NCBI RefSeq assembly: GCF_000148645.1
Contig: NC_014541.1
Coordinates: forward strand, 62,001 to 126,000
Origin: Ferrimonas balearica DSM 9799
GTDB lineage: Bacteria; Pseudomonadota; Gammaproteobacteria; Enterobacterales; Shewanellaceae
Length of the DNA stretch: 64,000 nt
Reading direction: 5' to 3'
The notes under the pieces were generated by a model. It did not search any database. It was not told the DNA's origin and was given only the letters and a program-made list of their open reading frames with translations. The position numbers and the translations under genes were made by a program. Within the stretch, counting starts at the first letter, position 1; each line of letters opens with the position of its first letter. Positions 44,367 to 53,981 of the stretch are shown piece by piece.

Positions 44367-44381
44367 TTTACACTGTTTTAC
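44367..44381 (-). promoter_or_regulatory. Perfect CpxR box between cpxR and cpxP-like gene
   Basis: On the minus strand GTAAA-ACAGT-GTAAA matches the CpxR consensus GTAAA N5 GTAAA at all ten bases. It is 65 bases before cpxR and 73 bases before the cpxP-like start, so it can serve both divergent genes. Confidence 0.85.
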
Positions 44382-44453
44382 CCGCTCTAAACCCTGTTTG
44401 ACATTGACCTTGGTACGCTTGTGACCGTCGACTTAACCAAGAGGACGAACCCC

Positions 44454-44969
44454 ATGAAACCCATTGCCAAACTGATTGCTGTTGGTGCGCTGACGACCAC
44501 TGCGCTGGTCTCCACTTCCTTTGCTGTTGCTGCCCAGGGTGACGGCCAACGGGACTGTGAAATGCGTGGAAAGGGTGGCCACCACGGTATGGGCTACCAT
44601 CACGGCAAGCGCGGTCACCATGGTGGTGAAGTGCGCAAGATGCTGCGTGGCCTGGACCTGACCGCCGAGCAGAAAACCCAGATTAAGGCGCTGATTGAAG
44701 CCGCACACACCGATAAACCGGCCCGCGATACGGCCGACTTTGAGGCGAAGATGGCGGCTCACCAGGCGCTGATGAACAACCCCAACTTTGATGAAGCGGC
44801 GGCGCGCCAGATGATCAATGAGCGTCAGGCTGCCCACGCAGACCGCGCACTGGCCCGCATGAAGCTGCAGCACGACATCATTCAGCTGCTGACCGATGAG
44901 CAGAAAGCCAAGCTGGAAGCACGTCACGACAAGCGTATGGCGCGATTCCAGGCCCACCACGGCGAGTGA
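44454..44969 (+). CDS. cpxP: CpxP/Spy-family periplasmic protein
   Basis: The 171-residue precursor has a signal peptide (MKPIAKLIAVGALTTTALV...VAA). A histidine/glycine-rich start (GGHHGMGYHHGKRGHHGG) is followed by two LTxxQ-type helices, LDLTAEQKTQIKAL and LLTDEQKAKLEAR. CpxP inhibits CpxA and Spy is a chaperone; the position beside cpxR and the CpxR box favour CpxP. The His-rich stretch, which may bind metal, is stronger than in E. coli CpxP. The next gene is the metal exporter fieF. GAGGA is 8 bases before the ATG. Confidence 0.85.
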   Translation: MKPIAKLIAVGALTTTALVSTSFAVAAQGDGQRDCEMRGKGGHHGMGYHHGKRGHHGGEVRKMLRGLDLTAEQKTQIKALIEAAHTDKPARDTADFEAKMAAHQALMNNPNFDEAAARQMINERQAAHADRALARMKLQHDIIQLLTDEQKAKLEARHDKRMARFQAHHGE

Positions 44970-45013
44970 GGTGTTACACTGGGCGGCACCGAAACTGACT
45001 CCTTTTCAGCATC

Positions 45014-45892
45014 ATGTCGTCCTCCACCACTCCTGAGCAATACGCTTTCTGGATCCGTGTGGCCACCCGAGCGTCGGTGGCCACTGCGGTGATCCTGATC
45101 CTGGCCAAGCTGCTGGCCTGGTCTTTCTCCGGTTCCGCCAGTCTGCTGGCCTCCCTGACCGACTCCATGATGGACGCGATGGCGTCACTGGTGAACTTCT
45201 ACGCCCTGCGCGTGGCCCTGCTGCCCGCTGATCAGCACCACCGCTTTGGCCATGGCAAAGCCGAGCCGCTGGCGACCCTGGTGCAGGCGGGCTTCATTCT
45301 CGGCTCAGCCCTGTTGCTGCTGTTCCACGGCAGTGAGCGCCTGATCAACCCCACCCCCCTGACCAACTCCACCCTCGGCATTGGCGTCAGCGTCTTCGCC
45401 ATGGTGGCGACGGTGGTGCTGCTGACCATCCAGAAGCGTGCGGTGGCCGTGACCGGTTCCACCGCCATTGCCGCCGATGCCCTGCATTACCGCACCGATC
45501 TGCTGTTGAACGCCGCTGTGCTGCTGGCACTGGTGCTGGCCAGCCAGGGGTTGCTCTGGGCGGATGGTCTGTTCGCGGTGTTGATTGCACTCTACATCGG
45601 CTACGGTGCCTGGGGGCTGGGCAGCGAAGCGGTGCAGCTGCTGCTGGATCGTGAAGCGGAGCCGGAAGTGCGTGAACAGGTGGAAGCGCTGGCCAAAGCG
45701 GACCCCGGTGTGCAGGGGCTGCACGATCTGCGGACCCGTCGCTCTGGTAATACCCTCTATGTGCAGATGCACCTGGAGCTGGATGGCGACCTGCCACTGC
45801 GGGAGGCTCATGATCTGGCCGATGCGGTGGAGTGCCGCATTCGCGAGGCGTTCCCCGGTGCGGATGTGATTGTTCACCAGGACCCGGTCTGA
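45014..45892 (+). CDS. fieF: Cation-diffusion-facilitator metal exporter
   Basis: The 292-residue protein has six membrane helices and the CDF metal sites: LTDSMMDAMAS (DxxxD) in helix 2 and ADALHYRTDLL (HxxxD) in helix 5. The C-terminal cytoplasmic domain (DLRTRRSGNTLYVQMHLEL) is FieF-like. It exports Fe(II)/Zn(II) with proton exchange. It follows the cpxP-like gene by 44 bases; the cpxP-fieF order is common in enterobacteria. Confidence 0.93.
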   Translation: MSSSTTPEQYAFWIRVATRASVATAVILILAKLLAWSFSGSASLLASLTDSMMDAMASLVNFYALRVALLPADQHHRFGHGKAEPLATLVQAGFILGSALLLLFHGSERLINPTPLTNSTLGIGVSVFAMVATVVLLTIQKRAVAVTGSTAIAADALHYRTDLLLNAAVLLALVLASQGLLWADGLFAVLIALYIGYGAWGLGSEAVQLLLDREAEPEVREQVEALAKADPGVQGLHDLRTRRSGNTLYVQMHLELDGDLPLREAHDLADAVECRIREAFPGADVIVHQDPV

Positions 45893-45910
45893 ACCGACGG
45901 ACTCCGAAGC

Positions 45911-45941
45911 AAAAAAGCGCGCCCAAGGGCGCGCTTTTTTA
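45911..45941. terminator. Bidirectional terminator between fieF and ntrC
   Basis: Six A, GCGCGCCC, a short AA loop, GGGCGCGC and six T. It overlaps the ntrC stop codon. Confidence 0.9.
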
Positions 45942-47351
45942 CTCTTCCATATTCAGCTCTTTGAGCTTTCGGGTCAGGGTGTTGCGGCCCCAGCCGAGCA
46001 ATCGGGCGGCTTCCTGCTTATGGCCTCGGGTGTGGCTGAGGGCGGTGGTCAGCAGGGTACGCTCAAACGCCGGTTGGGCATCCTCCAGCAGGTTGGTGTC
46101 ACCGTTGGCCAGAGCGCGGCTGGCCCAGCTGGCCAGCAGGGTGGTCCAGTCGCCCTCCTGTCCCGGCTCGCCACTGAAGGCGCTGCTGGTCTGGGCGGTT
46201 TTGAGTTCCGGCGGCAGGTCATCCGCCAAAATCTCCTGGCCTGAGGCCATGACAGTCATCCAGCGACAGGCGTTCTCCAGCTGGCGCACGTTGCCGGGCC
46301 AGGGCAGTTCACTTAAGCGGATCTCCGCCTCCTTGGTGAGGCGTTTCGGCTCTACCCCCAGTTCATCCGCCGCGGCAGCCAGGAAGTGGCGGGTCAGGGC
46401 CGGGATGTCCTCGGCACGTTCACTCAGCGGGGGCAACTGGATGCGGATGACGTTGAGGCGATGGAACAGATCCTCACGGAACTGCCCCTCCCGCACCCGC
46501 TGCTCCAGATCCTGGTGGGTGGCGGCAACGATGCGCACATCCACCTTGATGGCGCTGTGGCCACCCACCCGGTAAAACTGGCCATCGGCCAGCACCCGCA
46601 GCAGGCGTGTCTGCACATCCAGCGGCATATCGCCGATCTCATCCAGAAACAGGGTGCCGCCATTGGCCTGCTCGAAGCGACCCTGGCGCACCCCGGCGGC
46701 GCCGGTAAAGGCGCCTTTTTCGTGGCCGAACAGCTCTGATTCGATCAGGTCTTTGGGGATGGCGGCCATGTTCAGGGCCACAAAGGGTGCGGCCGAGCGC
46801 GGGCTGTGCTTGTGCAGGGCATGGGCCACCAGCTCTTTACCGGTACCGGACTGGCCGTTGATCAGTACGCTGATGGAGGAGCGCGACAGGCGACCAATGG
46901 CGCGGAACACCTCCTGCATCGCCGGGGCTTCGCCGATGATGCCGGGCACCGCTTCGCCACGCTCCTGAGGCTGTGGCGCGGAGGCGGCAGCGTGCTCAAG
47001 GGCCCGGCGTACCAGCGCCAGCGCCTCATCGATATCAAAAGGTTTGGGCAGGTACTCAAAGGCGCCGGACTGGTAGGCCCCCACGGCGGAGTCGAGATCG
47101 GAGTGGGCGGTCATGATGATCACCGGCAGCTCGGGGTAGTGCTGCTTAATCCGTTCCAGCAGGGTCAGACCGTCGGTGCCGGGCATGCGGATGTCGGAGA
47201 CGATCACCTGAGGTTGGCTGGCCTCCAGCGCCTGCCACAGGGATTCAGCACTGGCGAAGCTGGCGCTGGTCAGGTTTTCCCGCTTAAGGGCGCGTTCCAG
47301 TACCCAGCGGATGGAGCTGTCATCATCCAGAACCCAGACTTGTTCGCTCAT
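45939..47351 (-). CDS. glnG: Nitrogen regulator NtrC (sigma54 activator)
   Basis: The 470-residue protein has a receiver domain (DDDSSIR, phosphorylation Asp in VSDIRMPGTDG), an AAA+ domain with Walker A GQSGTGKE and the sigma54 contact motif GAFTGA, and a Fis-type helix-turn-helix (HKQEAARLLGWGRNTLTRKL). It activates sigma54 promoters such as that of glnA when nitrogen is scarce. It overlaps ntrB by 4 bases. Confidence 0.96.
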   Translation of the reverse strand: MSEQVWVLDDDSSIRWVLERALKRENLTSASFASAESLWQALEASQPQVIVSDIRMPGTDGLTLLERIKQHYPELPVIIMTAHSDLDSAVGAYQSGAFEYLPKPFDIDEALALVRRALEHAAASAPQPQERGEAVPGIIGEAPAMQEVFRAIGRLSRSSISVLINGQSGTGKELVAHALHKHSPRSAAPFVALNMAAIPKDLIESELFGHEKGAFTGAAGVRQGRFEQANGGTLFLDEIGDMPLDVQTRLLRVLADGQFYRVGGHSAIKVDVRIVAATHQDLEQRVREGQFREDLFHRLNVIRIQLPPLSERAEDIPALTRHFLAAAADELGVEPKRLTKEAEIRLSELPWPGNVRQLENACRWMTVMASGQEILADDLPPELKTAQTSSAFSGEPGQEGDWTTLLASWASRALANGDTNLLEDAQPAFERTLLTTALSHTRGHKQEAARLLGWGRNTLTRKLKELNMEE

Positions 47352-48403
47352 TGTGCCTCCTTGGAAAACGTCATCGGCAGTAGCAGGGTGAACTCGGTGT
47401 GGCCGGGCCAGCTTTCGAGCTCGATCCGACCCTGATGCTGGCTGACGATCTTCTGGGCGATGGATAAGCCCAGGCCACTGCCGTCAGCCTTATTGGTGAC
47501 CATCGGGTAGAACAGGGTGTCCTGAATGCTGGGGTCGATGCCCGGGCCGTCATCCACCACGCTGACCGCTACCACCTGACGATGGCGCCGACCGGCGATG
47601 GTGGTCTGGCCCTGGCTGCGGGTGCGCAACACGATGCGTCCCTGACCATCCAGCGCCTGCACTGCGTTGCGAACGATATTGAGCAGCGCCTGTTGCAGCT
47701 GCTCGGCGTCCATCACGAAGTCGGGGATGGAGGGGTCGTAGTCCCGTTCGATCACCAGGGTGCCGGTGGCTTCCATCTCGCACAGCCGGGCCACCTGCTC
47801 CAGCAACCGGTGAACATTGCCCTCGGCCCAGGTGCCCGGGTATTGCGGACCCAGCAGTCGGTCTACCAGGCCACGCAGGCGGTCGGACTGCTCAATGATG
47901 ATGGTGGTGAACTCTTTGAGTTCCGGGTCGTCCAGCTCCCGCTCCAGCAACTGGGCAGCACCACGCAGACCGCCCAGCGGATTTTTAATCTCGTGGGCCA
48001 GGCCACGCACCAGCAGCTGCGCTGCGTGTTGCTGGGCATAATGCTGCAGCTCCTGGCTGATGCGTTGCTGGTGATCCACCACCCGGGCTTCCACCAGGAT
48101 CTCGGCGCTCTCCAGCGGGGTGAAGATCAGGTCGATGGTGTGGTGTTGGCCATCCAGGGTGACCAGAGAAACGGCGTACAGGGATTGGCCCTGCTCGCGC
48201 TCCAGTGTCTGGCGCAGCAGGGCGGTGTCGGTGGCCAGCTGGCTATAGAGGCTGGCGGCATTCTGGCCCAGCAGGCGGCGTTGCCCGAGGCCGAGCAGTT
48301 GCTCGGCAGCGTGATTGGCGTAACGCACCTGTAACTGGGGAGTCAGCACCAGTACGGCGGTGGAAAGCTGGTGCAGATAGTCTGGGTCCGACTGGCGGTC
48401 CAT
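47348..48403 (-). CDS. glnL: Nitrogen sensor kinase/phosphatase NtrB
   Basis: The 351-residue soluble kinase has an N-terminal PAS domain, the H-box GLAHEIKNPLGGLRGAAQLL, the N-box NIVRNAVQAL and the G-boxes DDGPGI and GSGLGLSIAQ. It phosphorylates NtrC under PII control. No ribosome site is clear before the ATG. A perfect NtrC box lies 47-63 bases upstream. Confidence 0.95.
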   Translation of the reverse strand: MDRQSDPDYLHQLSTAVLVLTPQLQVRYANHAAEQLLGLGQRRLLGQNAASLYSQLATDTALLRQTLEREQGQSLYAVSLVTLDGQHHTIDLIFTPLESAEILVEARVVDHQQRISQELQHYAQQHAAQLLVRGLAHEIKNPLGGLRGAAQLLERELDDPELKEFTTIIIEQSDRLRGLVDRLLGPQYPGTWAEGNVHRLLEQVARLCEMEATGTLVIERDYDPSIPDFVMDAEQLQQALLNIVRNAVQALDGQGRIVLRTRSQGQTTIAGRRHRQVVAVSVVDDGPGIDPSIQDTLFYPMVTNKADGSGLGLSIAQKIVSQHQGRIELESWPGHTEFTLLLPMTFSKEAQ

Positions 48404-48449
48404 GGTGGTGCGGTCCTCTGTGCCCTGGCATTGTGCACCACCTTAGCAC

Positions 48450-48466
48450 TGCACCAAATTGGTGCA
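48450..48466 (-). promoter_or_regulatory. Perfect NtrC box upstream of ntrB
   Basis: TGCACCA-AAT-TGGTGCA matches the NtrC consensus on both arms. A further left half-site, TGCACCA, starts at 48434. Placed between the DUF4124 stop and the ntrB start, it probably serves autoregulation of ntrBC. Confidence 0.85.
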
Positions 48467-48491
48467 AAGCGGTTTTCGACCGGATCCCGCT

Positions 48492-49031
48492 TCAGCTGCG
48501 GGGTTGCGGCTTGGGCGGGGCGATCAAACGGGAGTGGCGGTGCAGATAAACCTTCGTTTTACGACTTGATGCAAGGACTTTGCCGTTTTCGTCGATAACC
48601 CGCGCCTGGAGAACATGTTCACCCCGATCAACGTTATCCAGGGCAAAGGAACCGCCGCTGCCAACGGTGCGCACCACCTCACCATTGAGCAGCAGCTCGA
48701 TGCGATGGTCAGCCAACAGGTCAGGTTGCAGCGCGATATTGAGGTTCAGTTGCCCGTTGTTGTCCCGCACCGTGGCGCCCTGTTCAGGCGCACTCAGGCT
48801 GATGCGGTATTCAGGGGCGGTGACCGGTTGCAGGGGGGCCGTGGTGGGGCTGGGCTTGGCCAGCTCGATGGTGTTGGCTTTGCTGGTGTCCACGGCGATC
48901 TCTTCCGCCCCGTCCTGAGGCTTATCGGAATAGTGAACCTGGCCGTTGCTGTCCACCCAGCGGTACACCTTGGCAAATCCCTGTGGTGCCAGCAACAGGG
49001 CGGCAACCAGCAGGATGTATCGGGATCCCAT
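48492..49031 (-). CDS. DUF4124 domain protein, exported
   Basis: The 179-residue precursor has a signal peptide (MGSRYILLVAALLLAPQGFA), then a DUF4124 domain (KVYRWVDSNGQVHYSDKPQDGAEEI). The C-terminal beta domain (LSAPEQGATVRDNNGQLNLN...) resembles Ig-like folds. Such a gene between glnA and ntrB is common in Shewanella-like genomes; its role is unknown. AAGGAG 6-11 bases before the ATG supports the start. Confidence 0.88.
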   Translation of the reverse strand: MGSRYILLVAALLLAPQGFAKVYRWVDSNGQVHYSDKPQDGAEEIAVDTSKANTIELAKPSPTTAPLQPVTAPEYRISLSAPEQGATVRDNNGQLNLNIALQPDLLADHRIELLLNGEVVRTVGSGGSFALDNVDRGEHVLQARVIDENGKVLASSRKTKVYLHRHSRLIAPPKPQPRS

Positions 49032-49081
49032 GTCTCACTCCTTGTCGATGGTTTCTTGTACAGTTTAGAGAGTTGCAAGAA

Positions 49082-49109
49082 AAAAGCCCATCCTTGCGGA
49101 TGGGCTTTT
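49082..49109 (-). terminator. Terminator of glnA
   Basis: AAAAGCCCATCC, a 4-base loop and GGATGGGCTTTT, with further T on the minus strand, 68 bases after the glnA stop. Confidence 0.88.
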
Positions 49110-49176
49110 GGTGCTCTTAATTCTTGTTTTTATTAGGGGTACAGAGCGTTCTTCACTTCCAGTGAATCGTTACGTC

Positions 49177-50586
49177 TTAGACGCTGTAATACAGTTCGAA
49201 CTCGACCGGGTGAGTGGTCATGTTCAGACGCTCTACTTCGCCACGCTTCAGGCCGATGTAGGAGTCGATAAAGTCGTCGGAGAACACGCCACCAGCGGTC
49301 AGGAAGGCGCGGTCGGCGTCCAGACAATCCAGAGCCTGCTCCAGGCTGGAGGCAACGGTCGGGATCTCGGCCGCTTCTTCTGCCGGCAGGTCGTACAGAT
49401 CCTTGTCCATGGCATCGCCCGGGTGGATCTTGTTGATGATGCCGTCCAGGCCAGCCATCAGCATGGCGGAGAACGCCAGGTACGGGTTGGCAGTCGGATC
49501 CGGGAAGCGCACCTCAATGCGACGACCTTTCGGGTTCGGTACCACCGGGATACGGATGGAGGCGGAGCGGTTACGGGCAGAGTAAGCCAGCATTACCGGT
49601 GCTTCGAAGCCAGGTACCAGACGCTTGTAGGAGTTGGTAGACGCGTTGGCAAAGGCGTTGATGGCACGGGCGTGCTTGATGATACCGCCGATGTAGTACA
49701 GCGCGGTTTCAGACAGGCCGCCGTACTTGTCGCCGGCAAACAGGTTAACGCCGTCTTTGCTCAGGGACTGGTGGCAGTGCATACCAGAACCGTTGTCGCC
49801 AACCAGCGGCTTCGGCATAAAGGTGGCGGACTTGCCGTATACGTGGGCCACATTGTGGATCACGTACTTCAGTACCTGCAGTTCATCCGCTTTCTCAACG
49901 ATGCTGTTGAAGCGGGTGGCGATTTCGTTCTGACCGGCAGTGGCCACTTCGTGGTGGTGGGCTTCAACAACCTGGCCCATCTCTTCCAGTACCAGACACA
50001 TGGCAGAACGGATGTCCTGGGCAGAATCCACCGGGGATACCGGGAAATAGCCGCCTTTTACGCCCGGACGGTGACCTTTGTTGCCGCCTTCGTAGTCTTT
50101 GTCGGAGTTCCAGGACGCTTCTTCGGCGTCAATCTTGTACATGGAACCGGACATGTCGGTTTTGTACTTCACGTCGTCAAACAGGAAGAACTCCGGCTCG
50201 GGACCGAAGAAACAGTCGTCGGCGATGCCGGTGGACTGCATGTAGGCTTTGGCACGCTTGGCGATGGAGCGCGGGTCGCGGTCGTAGCCTTCCATGGTGG
50301 CCGGCTCGATGATGTCGCAACGGACGTTCAGGGTCACTTCATCGGTGAAGGGGCACAGTACGGCGGTGGCCGGGTCCGGCATCAGGATCATGTCGGACTC
50401 GTTGATGCCCTTCCAGCCCTGGATGGAGGAACCATCGAACATCTTACCTTCTTCGAAGAAGTCGGCGTCGATCTGGCTGACCGGGATGGACACGTGCTGT
50501 TCCTTACCCTTGGTATCGGTGAAGCGCAGATCAACAAACTTAACGTCGTTCTCTTCAATCAGTTTCAATACGTTTTCGATGGACAT
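49177..50586 (-). CDS. glnA: Type I glutamine synthetase
   Basis: The 469-residue protein has the length of enterobacterial GlnA. Motifs: [42 protein letters not shown], the catalytic KPKGRR-like block [14 protein letters not shown] and the adenylylation site [10 protein letters not shown]. It condenses glutamate and ammonia in the cytoplasm. ATG 50586 has GGAGG 7 bases upstream; a longer frame to 50667 is rejected. A sigma54 promoter and NtrC boxes lie upstream. Confidence 0.97.
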   Translation of the reverse strand: MSIENVLKLIEENDVKFVDLRFTDTKGKEQHVSIPVSQIDADFFEEGKMFDGSSIQGWKGINESDMILMPDPATAVLCPFTDEVTLNVRCDIIEPATMEGYDRDPRSIAKRAKAYMQSTGIADDCFFGPEPEFFLFDDVKYKTDMSGSMYKIDAEEASWNSDKDYEGGNKGHRPGVKGGYFPVSPVDSAQDIRSAMCLVLEEMGQVVEAHHHEVATAGQNEIATRFNSIVEKADELQVLKYVIHNVAHVYGKSATFMPKPLVGDNGSGMHCHQSLSKDGVNLFAGDKYGGLSETALYYIGGIIKHARAINAFANASTNSYKRLVPGFEAPVMLAYSARNRSASIRIPVVPNPKGRRIEVRFPDPTANPYLAFSAMLMAGLDGIINKIHPGDAMDKDLYDLPAEEAAEIPTVASSLEQALDCLDADRAFLTAGGVFSDDFIDSYIGLKRGEVERLNMTTHPVEFELYYSV

Positions 50587-50637
50587 CCCTAAACCTCCAG
50601 TGGCAAATGTGTGCTCTGACCAAGCTGGCCAAAACAA

Positions 50638-50653
50638 AGCGAACGCCGTGCCA
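50638..50653 (-). promoter_or_regulatory. Sigma54 promoter of glnA
   Basis: TGGCACG-GCGT-TCGCT has the GG-N10-GC spacing and differs from the consensus TGGCACG N4 TTGCT by one base. Transcription would start near 50627, about 40 bases before the glnA start. Confidence 0.75.
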
Positions 50654-50682
50654 AAAATGCAAGGCATTGATTAATAAGGAAT

Positions 50683-50733
50683 TGAGTTGATTTGGTGCAG
50701 GGGGGAGGGCTTGCTTTGCACCAAAGTGGTGCG
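50683..50733 (-). promoter_or_regulatory. NtrC boxes upstream of glnA
   Basis: TGCACCA-AAG-TGGTGCG (50717-50733) differs from the consensus by one base; a second, half-conserved site has TGGTGCA at 50693-50699. Their centres are about 98 and 64 bases before the predicted sigma54 start, as expected for an NtrC enhancer. The rest of the glnA-typA region holds only the typA leader. Confidence 0.8.
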
Positions 50734-50949
50734 CATGCCGCCCAAAAACGGGGCATGGTCGATATTGGGGCGGGTCCAAATCCCTGACGGGCCATGAGAG
50801 TGCCTCTAAACTGCACAATCCTTGAGCATTTCGCCAGTGTAGCAGGAACACTCTTTCGATGTTTACAAGTAAATCATCGGTATTTGTCGCAGTTTTAATC
50901 GCTATCCATTAAACTTGCCGCCCAGAATTTACCCCGCGGAGGGGTTCGC

Positions 50950-50980
50950 CCGGTCTTTCCTCAAGATCGGGTCTTTTCGT
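50950..50980 (+). promoter_or_regulatory. Hairpin with T-rich tail in the typA leader
   Basis: CCGGTCTT and AAGATCGG form an 8-bp stem (one G-U pair) with a 5-base loop, followed by GTCTTTTCG. It sits 25 bases before typA and resembles a weak attenuator or leader hairpin. Confidence 0.35.
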
Positions 50981-51005
50981 TTGTACCCCTTTGCATGGAG
51001 AGATC

Positions 51006-52832
51006 ATGAGTATCGAGAACTTGCGTAACGTGGCGATCATCGCCCACGTTGACCACGGGAAAACCACCCTGGTTGACAAACTGCTGTCCCAATCAGGCAC
51101 CCTGGATGCCCGCGTGGCCCTGGATGAGCGCGTGATGGACTCCAACGACCTGGAGAAAGAGCGTGGCATTACCATTCTGGCGAAAAACACCGCCATTAAA
51201 TGGAATGACTACCGCATCAACATCGTGGACACCCCTGGACACGCCGACTTCGGTGGTGAAGTAGAGCGTGTTCTGTCCATGGTGGACTCCGTACTGCTGC
51301 TGGTTGACGCGCAGGAAGGTCCGATGCCGCAGACCCGCTTCGTAACCCAGAAAGCCTTTGCTCAGGGTCTGAAGCCGATCGTGGTTATCAACAAGATCGA
51401 CAAGCCGGGCGCGCGCCCTGACTGGGTAATGGATCAGGTGTTTGACCTGTTCGACAACCTGGGTGCGACCGACGAACAGCTGGACTTCAAAGTGGTGTAC
51501 GCCTCTGCTCTGAACGGCTGGGCCTCTGCTGAAGAGGGCGAGACCGCTGAAGACATGACCGCCCTGTTCCAGACCATCGTTGACGAAGTGTCTCCGCCGT
51601 CTGCGGATCCGGAAGGTCCGTTCCAGATGCAGATCTCCCAGCTGGACTACAACAGCTACGTGGGCGTTATCGGTGTAGGCCGTGTTTCCCGTGGCCGCGT
51701 TAAAGTGGGTCAGCAGGTTACCGTACATGGTGCCAACGGCATCACCCGTAACGGCAAAGTGGGCCAGGTTCTGGGCTACATGGGCCTGGAGCGCCACGAA
51801 GTGGGTGAAGCTCAAGCTGGCGACATCATCGCCATCTCCGGTCTGGGTGAACTGAAGATCTCCGATACCGTTTGCTGCCCGACCGAAGTGGAAGCGCTGC
51901 CGGCCCTGTCTGTTGACGAGCCGACCGTAACCATGACCTTCCAGGTGAACACCTCCCCGTTCGCGGGTCAGGAAGGCAAGTACGTGACCTCCCGTAACAT
52001 CCTGGAGCGTCTGCAGAAAGAACTGGTGCACAACGTGGCTCTGCGCGTCGAAGAAACCGATGATCCGGACAAGTTCAAAGTGTCCGGCCGTGGTGAACTG
52101 CACCTGGGCGTTCTGATTGAAAACATGCGTCGTGAAGGCTTCGAGCTGGCGGTATCCCGTCCGGAAGTGATCATGCGCACCGTAGACGGCGAGCTGCAAG
52201 AGCCCTACGAGACCGTAACCGTTGACGTTGAGGAAGCCCACCAGGGTTCCATCATGGAGAAGCTGGGCCTGCGTAAGGCTGAGCTGACCGACATGTCTCC
52301 GGACGGCAAAGGTCGTATCCGTATGGACTTCATCATGCCGTCCCGCGGCCTGATCGGCTTCCAGACTGAGTTCATGACCCTGACCTCCGGCACCGGTCTG
52401 CTGTACCACACGTTCTACGAATACGGTCCGCACAAAGGCGGCAACATTGGCCAGCGCATCAACGGTGTACTGATTGCCAATGCTACTGGTAAAGCTCTGA
52501 CTAACGCCCTGTTCAACCTGCAGGAGCGTGGCCGCCTGATGGTAGGTCACGGTACTGAGGTTTACGAAGGTATGGTGATCGGCATCCACAGCCGTGACAA
52601 CGACCTGACCGTAAACGCCCTGAAGGGTAAGCAGCTGACCAACATGCGTGCGTCCGGTACCGACGAAGCTCAGGTTCTGACTCCGCCGATCCAGCTGACT
52701 CTGGAACGTGCCCTCGAGTTCATCGACGACGATGAGCTGGTGGAAGTGACCCCGGAGAGCATCCGTATCCGTAAGAAGCTGCTGACCGAATCCGATCGTA
52801 AGCGCGCTTCCCGCGAAGGCAAAAAAGGCTAA
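51006..52832 (+). CDS. typA: Ribosome-associated GTPase BipA/TypA
   Basis: The 608-residue protein has GTPase motifs [17 protein letters not shown] and NKID, then the EF-G-like domains III and V and the BipA-specific C-terminal domain ([21 protein letters not shown]). It helps 50S assembly and stress adaptation. ATG 51006 follows GGAGAG; an upstream ATG at 50994 lies over that site. The gene uses GGT, GTT and CGT codons more than its neighbours, a sign of high expression. Divergent from glnA, as in many gammaproteobacteria. Confidence 0.96.
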   Translation: MSIENLRNVAIIAHVDHGKTTLVDKLLSQSGTLDARVALDERVMDSNDLEKERGITILAKNTAIKWNDYRINIVDTPGHADFGGEVERVLSMVDSVLLLVDAQEGPMPQTRFVTQKAFAQGLKPIVVINKIDKPGARPDWVMDQVFDLFDNLGATDEQLDFKVVYASALNGWASAEEGETAEDMTALFQTIVDEVSPPSADPEGPFQMQISQLDYNSYVGVIGVGRVSRGRVKVGQQVTVHGANGITRNGKVGQVLGYMGLERHEVGEAQAGDIIAISGLGELKISDTVCCPTEVEALPALSVDEPTVTMTFQVNTSPFAGQEGKYVTSRNILERLQKELVHNVALRVEETDDPDKFKVSGRGELHLGVLIENMRREGFELAVSRPEVIMRTVDGELQEPYETVTVDVEEAHQGSIMEKLGLRKAELTDMSPDGKGRIRMDFIMPSRGLIGFQTEFMTLTSGTGLLYHTFYEYGPHKGGNIGQRINGVLIANATGKALTNALFNLQERGRLMVGHGTEVYEGMVIGIHSRDNDLTVNALKGKQLTNMRASGTDEAQVLTPPIQLTLERALEFIDDDELVEVTPESIRIRKKLLTESDRKRASREGKKG

Positions 52833-52846
52833 GGCCGGTTTGCGGT

Positions 52847-52877
52847 AAAAAAGGCACCCCACGGGGTGCCTTTTTTT
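52847..52877. terminator. Bidirectional terminator after typA
   Basis: Six A, GGCACCCC, 2-base loop, GGGGTGCC and seven T. Confidence 0.92.
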
Positions 52878-52895
52878 GTGCCGGGCTGATCGGGT

Positions 52896-53978
52896 TCAGC
52901 GCTGTCCCAGGTCGATATGGAAGCCCACGGAGTCCTCCAGTTTGTCCTTGAGGTCGCTGCTGTTGCGCTTGATGTTGATGGCGTCGCAGCTCTTATAGGG
53001 GTTGGACTTGGCGTAGTCATTGATGACGATACGTCGGCCATGCACCAGCCCCATGATCAGCTGGTCATAGCGGATCCCCAACCGTTCAAGCTGAGCCACG
53101 GTGACGTCACGGTACGCCTCCTTGCGGGAGGTGGTGATGATGATCTGGACGGTGCCGCTGGCGTGCAGGGCGTTAAGCGTTGCGACGTTGTCGGCGATCG
53201 CCTCGGTGGTGCCCCACTTGGGCTCGGTAAACTGGGCCGAGTTGCGCACCAGAGTGCCGTCGAGGTCCACAAACAGCGTGGAGTAGTGGGCCTTGTAGGC
53301 GTTCCACTCCTTGATGGTGCCCCAGTCGACGTAGTCGCTCACCAGCTGATGGCCAAAGGTCTCCCCATCGGACACCATCTGGAAAATCATGTGGGACAGG
53401 TAGAGGTCCGGCTCCGCCTGCAGGCGCTCGAAGCAGGCCATAAACTGAGCCGCATCGGCAAAGCCGTAGCCACCGACGCAGAAGGTGCTGGAGACGATCT
53501 GCTTTTCGACGATGTTGATGATGTGGCCATCGGCGTTCACTTCCAGATAGCTCTTGTTGCGGGCGTTGACGTTGTCCAGCGAATGCAGGTCGTAGCAGGC
53601 CACCAGGTTGCCCGGCCGCGGGGTGTCCACAAAGTAGTTGTCGGAATCTTTGATGTAGATGGGCCCCTCGATGTGGGCCTGCTCAATGGCGCGGGCGACG
53701 GTTTCCGGCTGATGGCGGGTCTGCGCCTCCAGCAGCACAAATTCGACCCGGTCGTCGATCCCCAGGGCCTCAAACTGGGCGGTCAGCGCCGCAACAAACC
53801 CGTACTCCTGCTCATGCTGCGCCAGCCCCACCAACACAATGCGTCGCACGTTACTCAGGTCGAGCCCCTTGATCGCCTCCACCACCATAAAGTCCCCCTG
53901 GGGATGGGTCAGCATCCACTTGGGTTTCATATCGGGAAAACGGGAGGAGCGGCCGGCGATGGGGATGATGATGTTCAT
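52896..53978 (-). CDS. Nucleotidyltransferase fused to HAD phosphatase-like domain
   Basis: The 360-residue protein begins NIIIPIAGRSSRFPDMKPKW, a GxGxRxxPxxxKP-type nucleotide-sugar pyrophosphorylase signature. YIKDSDNYF is the metal-binding part. From about residue 235 a HAD domain follows (STLFVDLDGTLVRN, IIITTSRKEAYRDV, RIVINDYAKSN). Such fusions make activated sugars or alcohols for surface polymers. It starts 3 bases after the kinase gene, so the two are coupled. No glycosyltransferases are nearby. The specific product is unknown. Confidence 0.8.
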   Translation of the reverse strand: MNIIIPIAGRSSRFPDMKPKWMLTHPQGDFMVVEAIKGLDLSNVRRIVLVGLAQHEQEYGFVAALTAQFEALGIDDRVEFVLLEAQTRHQPETVARAIEQAHIEGPIYIKDSDNYFVDTPRPGNLVACYDLHSLDNVNARNKSYLEVNADGHIINIVEKQIVSSTFCVGGYGFADAAQFMACFERLQAEPDLYLSHMIFQMVSDGETFGHQLVSDYVDWGTIKEWNAYKAHYSTLFVDLDGTLVRNSAQFTEPKWGTTEAIADNVATLNALHASGTVQIIITTSRKEAYRDVTVAQLERLGIRYDQLIMGLVHGRRIVINDYAKSNPYKSCDAINIKRNSSDLKDKLEDSVGFHIDLGQR

Positions 53979-53981
53979 AGG

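Noticed and set aside
50934-50990. typA leader as a true terminator of an upstream gene
   Set aside because: The upstream gene, glnA, is divergent, so there is nothing to terminate; kept only as a possible leader hairpin.
51093-52862. 589-codon minus-strand frame opposite typA
   Set aside because: Mirror frame of a highly conserved gene.
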